From: Thalassolituus hydrocarboniclasticus
Lineage (GTDB): Bacteria > Pseudomonadota > Gammaproteobacteria > Pseudomonadales > Oceanobacteraceae
Direction of reading: 5' to 3'
Length of the DNA stretch: 64,000 bases
NCBI RefSeq assembly: GCF_025345565.1
Contig: NZ_CP054475.1
Coordinates: 193,845 to 257,844 of the forward strand
The notes beneath the pieces are model-generated. The model had not been told where the DNA came from. It did not search any database and saw only the letters and a list, made by a program, of their open reading frames with translations. Shown here piece after piece: positions 62,958-64,000 of the stretch. Every line of letters begins with the position of its first letter. Position 1 is the first letter of the stretch. The translations under genes and the position numbers were made by a program.

Positions 62958-64000
62958 GGGCTTTTACCTCGCGCAACAGGTGCGCACAGGCGGCCTGAAG
63001 ATGCGCGTCGTCGGCTTCCTGCCAGCGTCCCGGAACCTGATAGTGGTTCTTCAGGTAGCTCAGAAAGCCCTGGCGGATGGTTGGGTTAGGACTGAAGTGC
63101 TCCAGCTGCAGCAGTTGCAGTTCCAGTTCGTCCTGACTTTGTGCGCTGAGTGTCAGGCCGGGCAGATTATAAAATGCCTGACCCAGTACCAGGGTATTGA
63201 TGTTGGCAATAATGGCTTCGACGCCCACGGTGGAATTAATCGTGGCAACGGCATCGGCATGGGCAATCAGCGCGCGGGTATCGCCACTGGTGCGCAGCTG
63301 AATTTTGCGCGATTGTGCAGTTAATTGCTGTGCCAGTTCGCTGTAATCCTGATCGCAGGCCGGATGGGTTTTCAGCACTACACAGGGCATTTTTTCACCC
63401 AGTTTGTTTTCGGCAGTAAGCAAGGCATCGGTCAGCGCGAACATGTCTTTCAGCCAGGGGGAGAACAGCACAACCTGACTGTCGGTATTCACCTGGAAGG
63501 GAACAAAGATGTAATGCTGAGGCAGGTCATCCGGACGCTCGGGAACAGGTTCATGTGGCAGGTTGCTGTTGCCGGACTGGGCAATAAAAAACGCCGGATC
63601 GCGCGGTACCGAATTGAGGAAGTTAACGCCCTGACGGTCGAGGGTGGTCATGCCCGGCAGCAGACCGTTTTCCATGACCAGTACTTTAATGCCAAGCGAT
63701 TCTGCCGCGGCGATCACAACCCCCTGGCGGAATTTCAGACCGTTCCATAACACCATATGGCTGGCTTTACTGTTTTTCAGTGCCTGGCGGTAAATGGCAA
63801 ACAGCAGATGTGCTTCGGCCAGCTTTACCCGGCGGAAGTTACGCCAGTAGCCGGCGCTGCGGCTGCGTCCTTTACGGCTGTTCTTCTTCTCACGCAGATG
63901 GTCATCCACGACCTGAGCAAGACCTGCGTGGGAAGCGGGAATCTGGGTAAGCCAGCGCAGATCAAGCCAAAGGGATTTATGCCAGATAACGCAGGCATCG
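62950..64000 (-). CDS. Capsule polysaccharide synthesis protein, KpsC/KpsS-like (partial)
   Basis: The frame runs open to the right edge of the window, so the N-terminus is missing; about 349 residues are visible. The Capsule_synth family pattern is present: MVLWNGLKFRQGVVIAAAESLGI, VLVMENGLLPG, DRQGVNFLNSVPRDPAFF, VVLKTHPACDQDYSEL and the late ATINSTVGVEAI. Kps proteins of this kind are beta-Kdo transferases that build the lipid-linked base of group 2 capsules, and homologues occur in lipopolysaccharide synthesis. A GTG at 63909 is unlikely to be the true start. It overlaps the next gene by eight bases. Confidence 0.85.
   Translation of the reverse strand, partial: DACVIWHKSLWLDLRWLTQIPASHAGLAQVVDDHLREKKNSRKGRSRSAGYWRNFRRVKLAEAHLLFAIYRQALKNSKASHMVLWNGLKFRQGVVIAAAESLGIKVLVMENGLLPGMTTLDRQGVNFLNSVPRDPAFFIAQSGNSNLPHEPVPERPDDLPQHYIFVPFQVNTDSQVVLFSPWLKDMFALTDALLTAENKLGEKMPCVVLKTHPACDQDYSELAQQLTAQSRKIQLRTSGDTRALIAHADAVATINSTVGVEAIIANINTLVLGQAFYNLPGLTLSAQSQDELELQLLQLEHFSPNPTIRQGFLSYLKNHYQVPGRWQEADDAHLQAACAHLLREVKALG

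Overview
The window looks like chromosomal DNA of a marine, moderately halophilic gammaproteobacterium. The likely neighbourhood is Oceanospirillales or related lipid/hydrocarbon users such as Thalassolituus, Oceanobacter or Bermanella; this is inferred from gene content, not from a database search. The pointers are: an ectABC-ask ectoine operon with a MarR-type regulator; a complete pilGHIJK-chpABC (Pil-Chp) cluster next to gshB; the order gshB-tonB-yqgE-ruvX-pyrR-pyrB-pyrC' known from pseudomonads and relatives; two AlkK/FadD-like acyl-CoA ligases, a PHB depolymerase and a thiolase. Almost the whole window is coding. I saw no tRNA, rRNA, CRISPR array, insertion sequence or prophage.

Layout. 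0-5 kb: end of an unknown gene, an acyl-CoA ligase, a DUF962/Mpo1-like membrane protein, an AraC regulator and an intracellular PHB depolymerase. 5-10 kb: a soluble PAS-hybrid histidine kinase translationally coupled to a DUF917 protein, then an ABC-F ATPase. 10-14.6 kb: metX-metW-DUF4426-rdgB, a small coiled-coil protein and hemW. 14.7-20.5 kb: ectA-ectB-ectC-ask-TPR protein on the minus strand, divergent from a CheW-like gene coupled to the EctR-type regulator. 20.8-25 kb: thiolase, a DKNYY-repeat protein and an AlkK-like ligase. 25.1-27.7 kb: hisI-hisE-hinT-tatA-tatB-tatC on the minus strand. 28-33.2 kb: a tryptophan-tryptophylquinone amine dehydrogenase operon (aauBEDA type) with two c-type cytochromes and no mauG, then a PLP enzyme. 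33.3-39.2 kb: gshB to pyrC' on the minus strand. 39.4-51.9 kb: the Pil-Chp chemosensory operon, including a 2222-residue ChpA. 52-64 kb: a cell-surface glycan region with heptosyltransferase, several glycosyltransferases, polysaccharide deacetylase, O-antigen ligase-like protein, phosphoethanolamine transferase and a KpsC/KpsS-type protein cut by the window edge.

How the parts relate. EctA, EctB, EctC and the dedicated aspartokinase make ectoine from aspartate-semialdehyde. A motif built on CTAA-N5-TTAG occurs both in the ectA/cheW-like intergenic region and at the start of ectR, which suggests operator sites and autoregulation. The amine dehydrogenase small subunit has a twin-arginine signal, and the tat genes lie just across the divergent promoter region. 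A good sigma-54 promoter match precedes the amine dehydrogenase operon, as expected for nitrogen-controlled amine use.

Less ordinary items are the CheW-like protein tied to the ectoine regulator, the amine dehydrogenase operon without mauG, the DUF917-kinase pair, a TPR membrane protein at the end of the ectoine operon, a low-complexity tail on PyrB, and two clearly paralogous glycosyltransferase-like genes in the glycan region.
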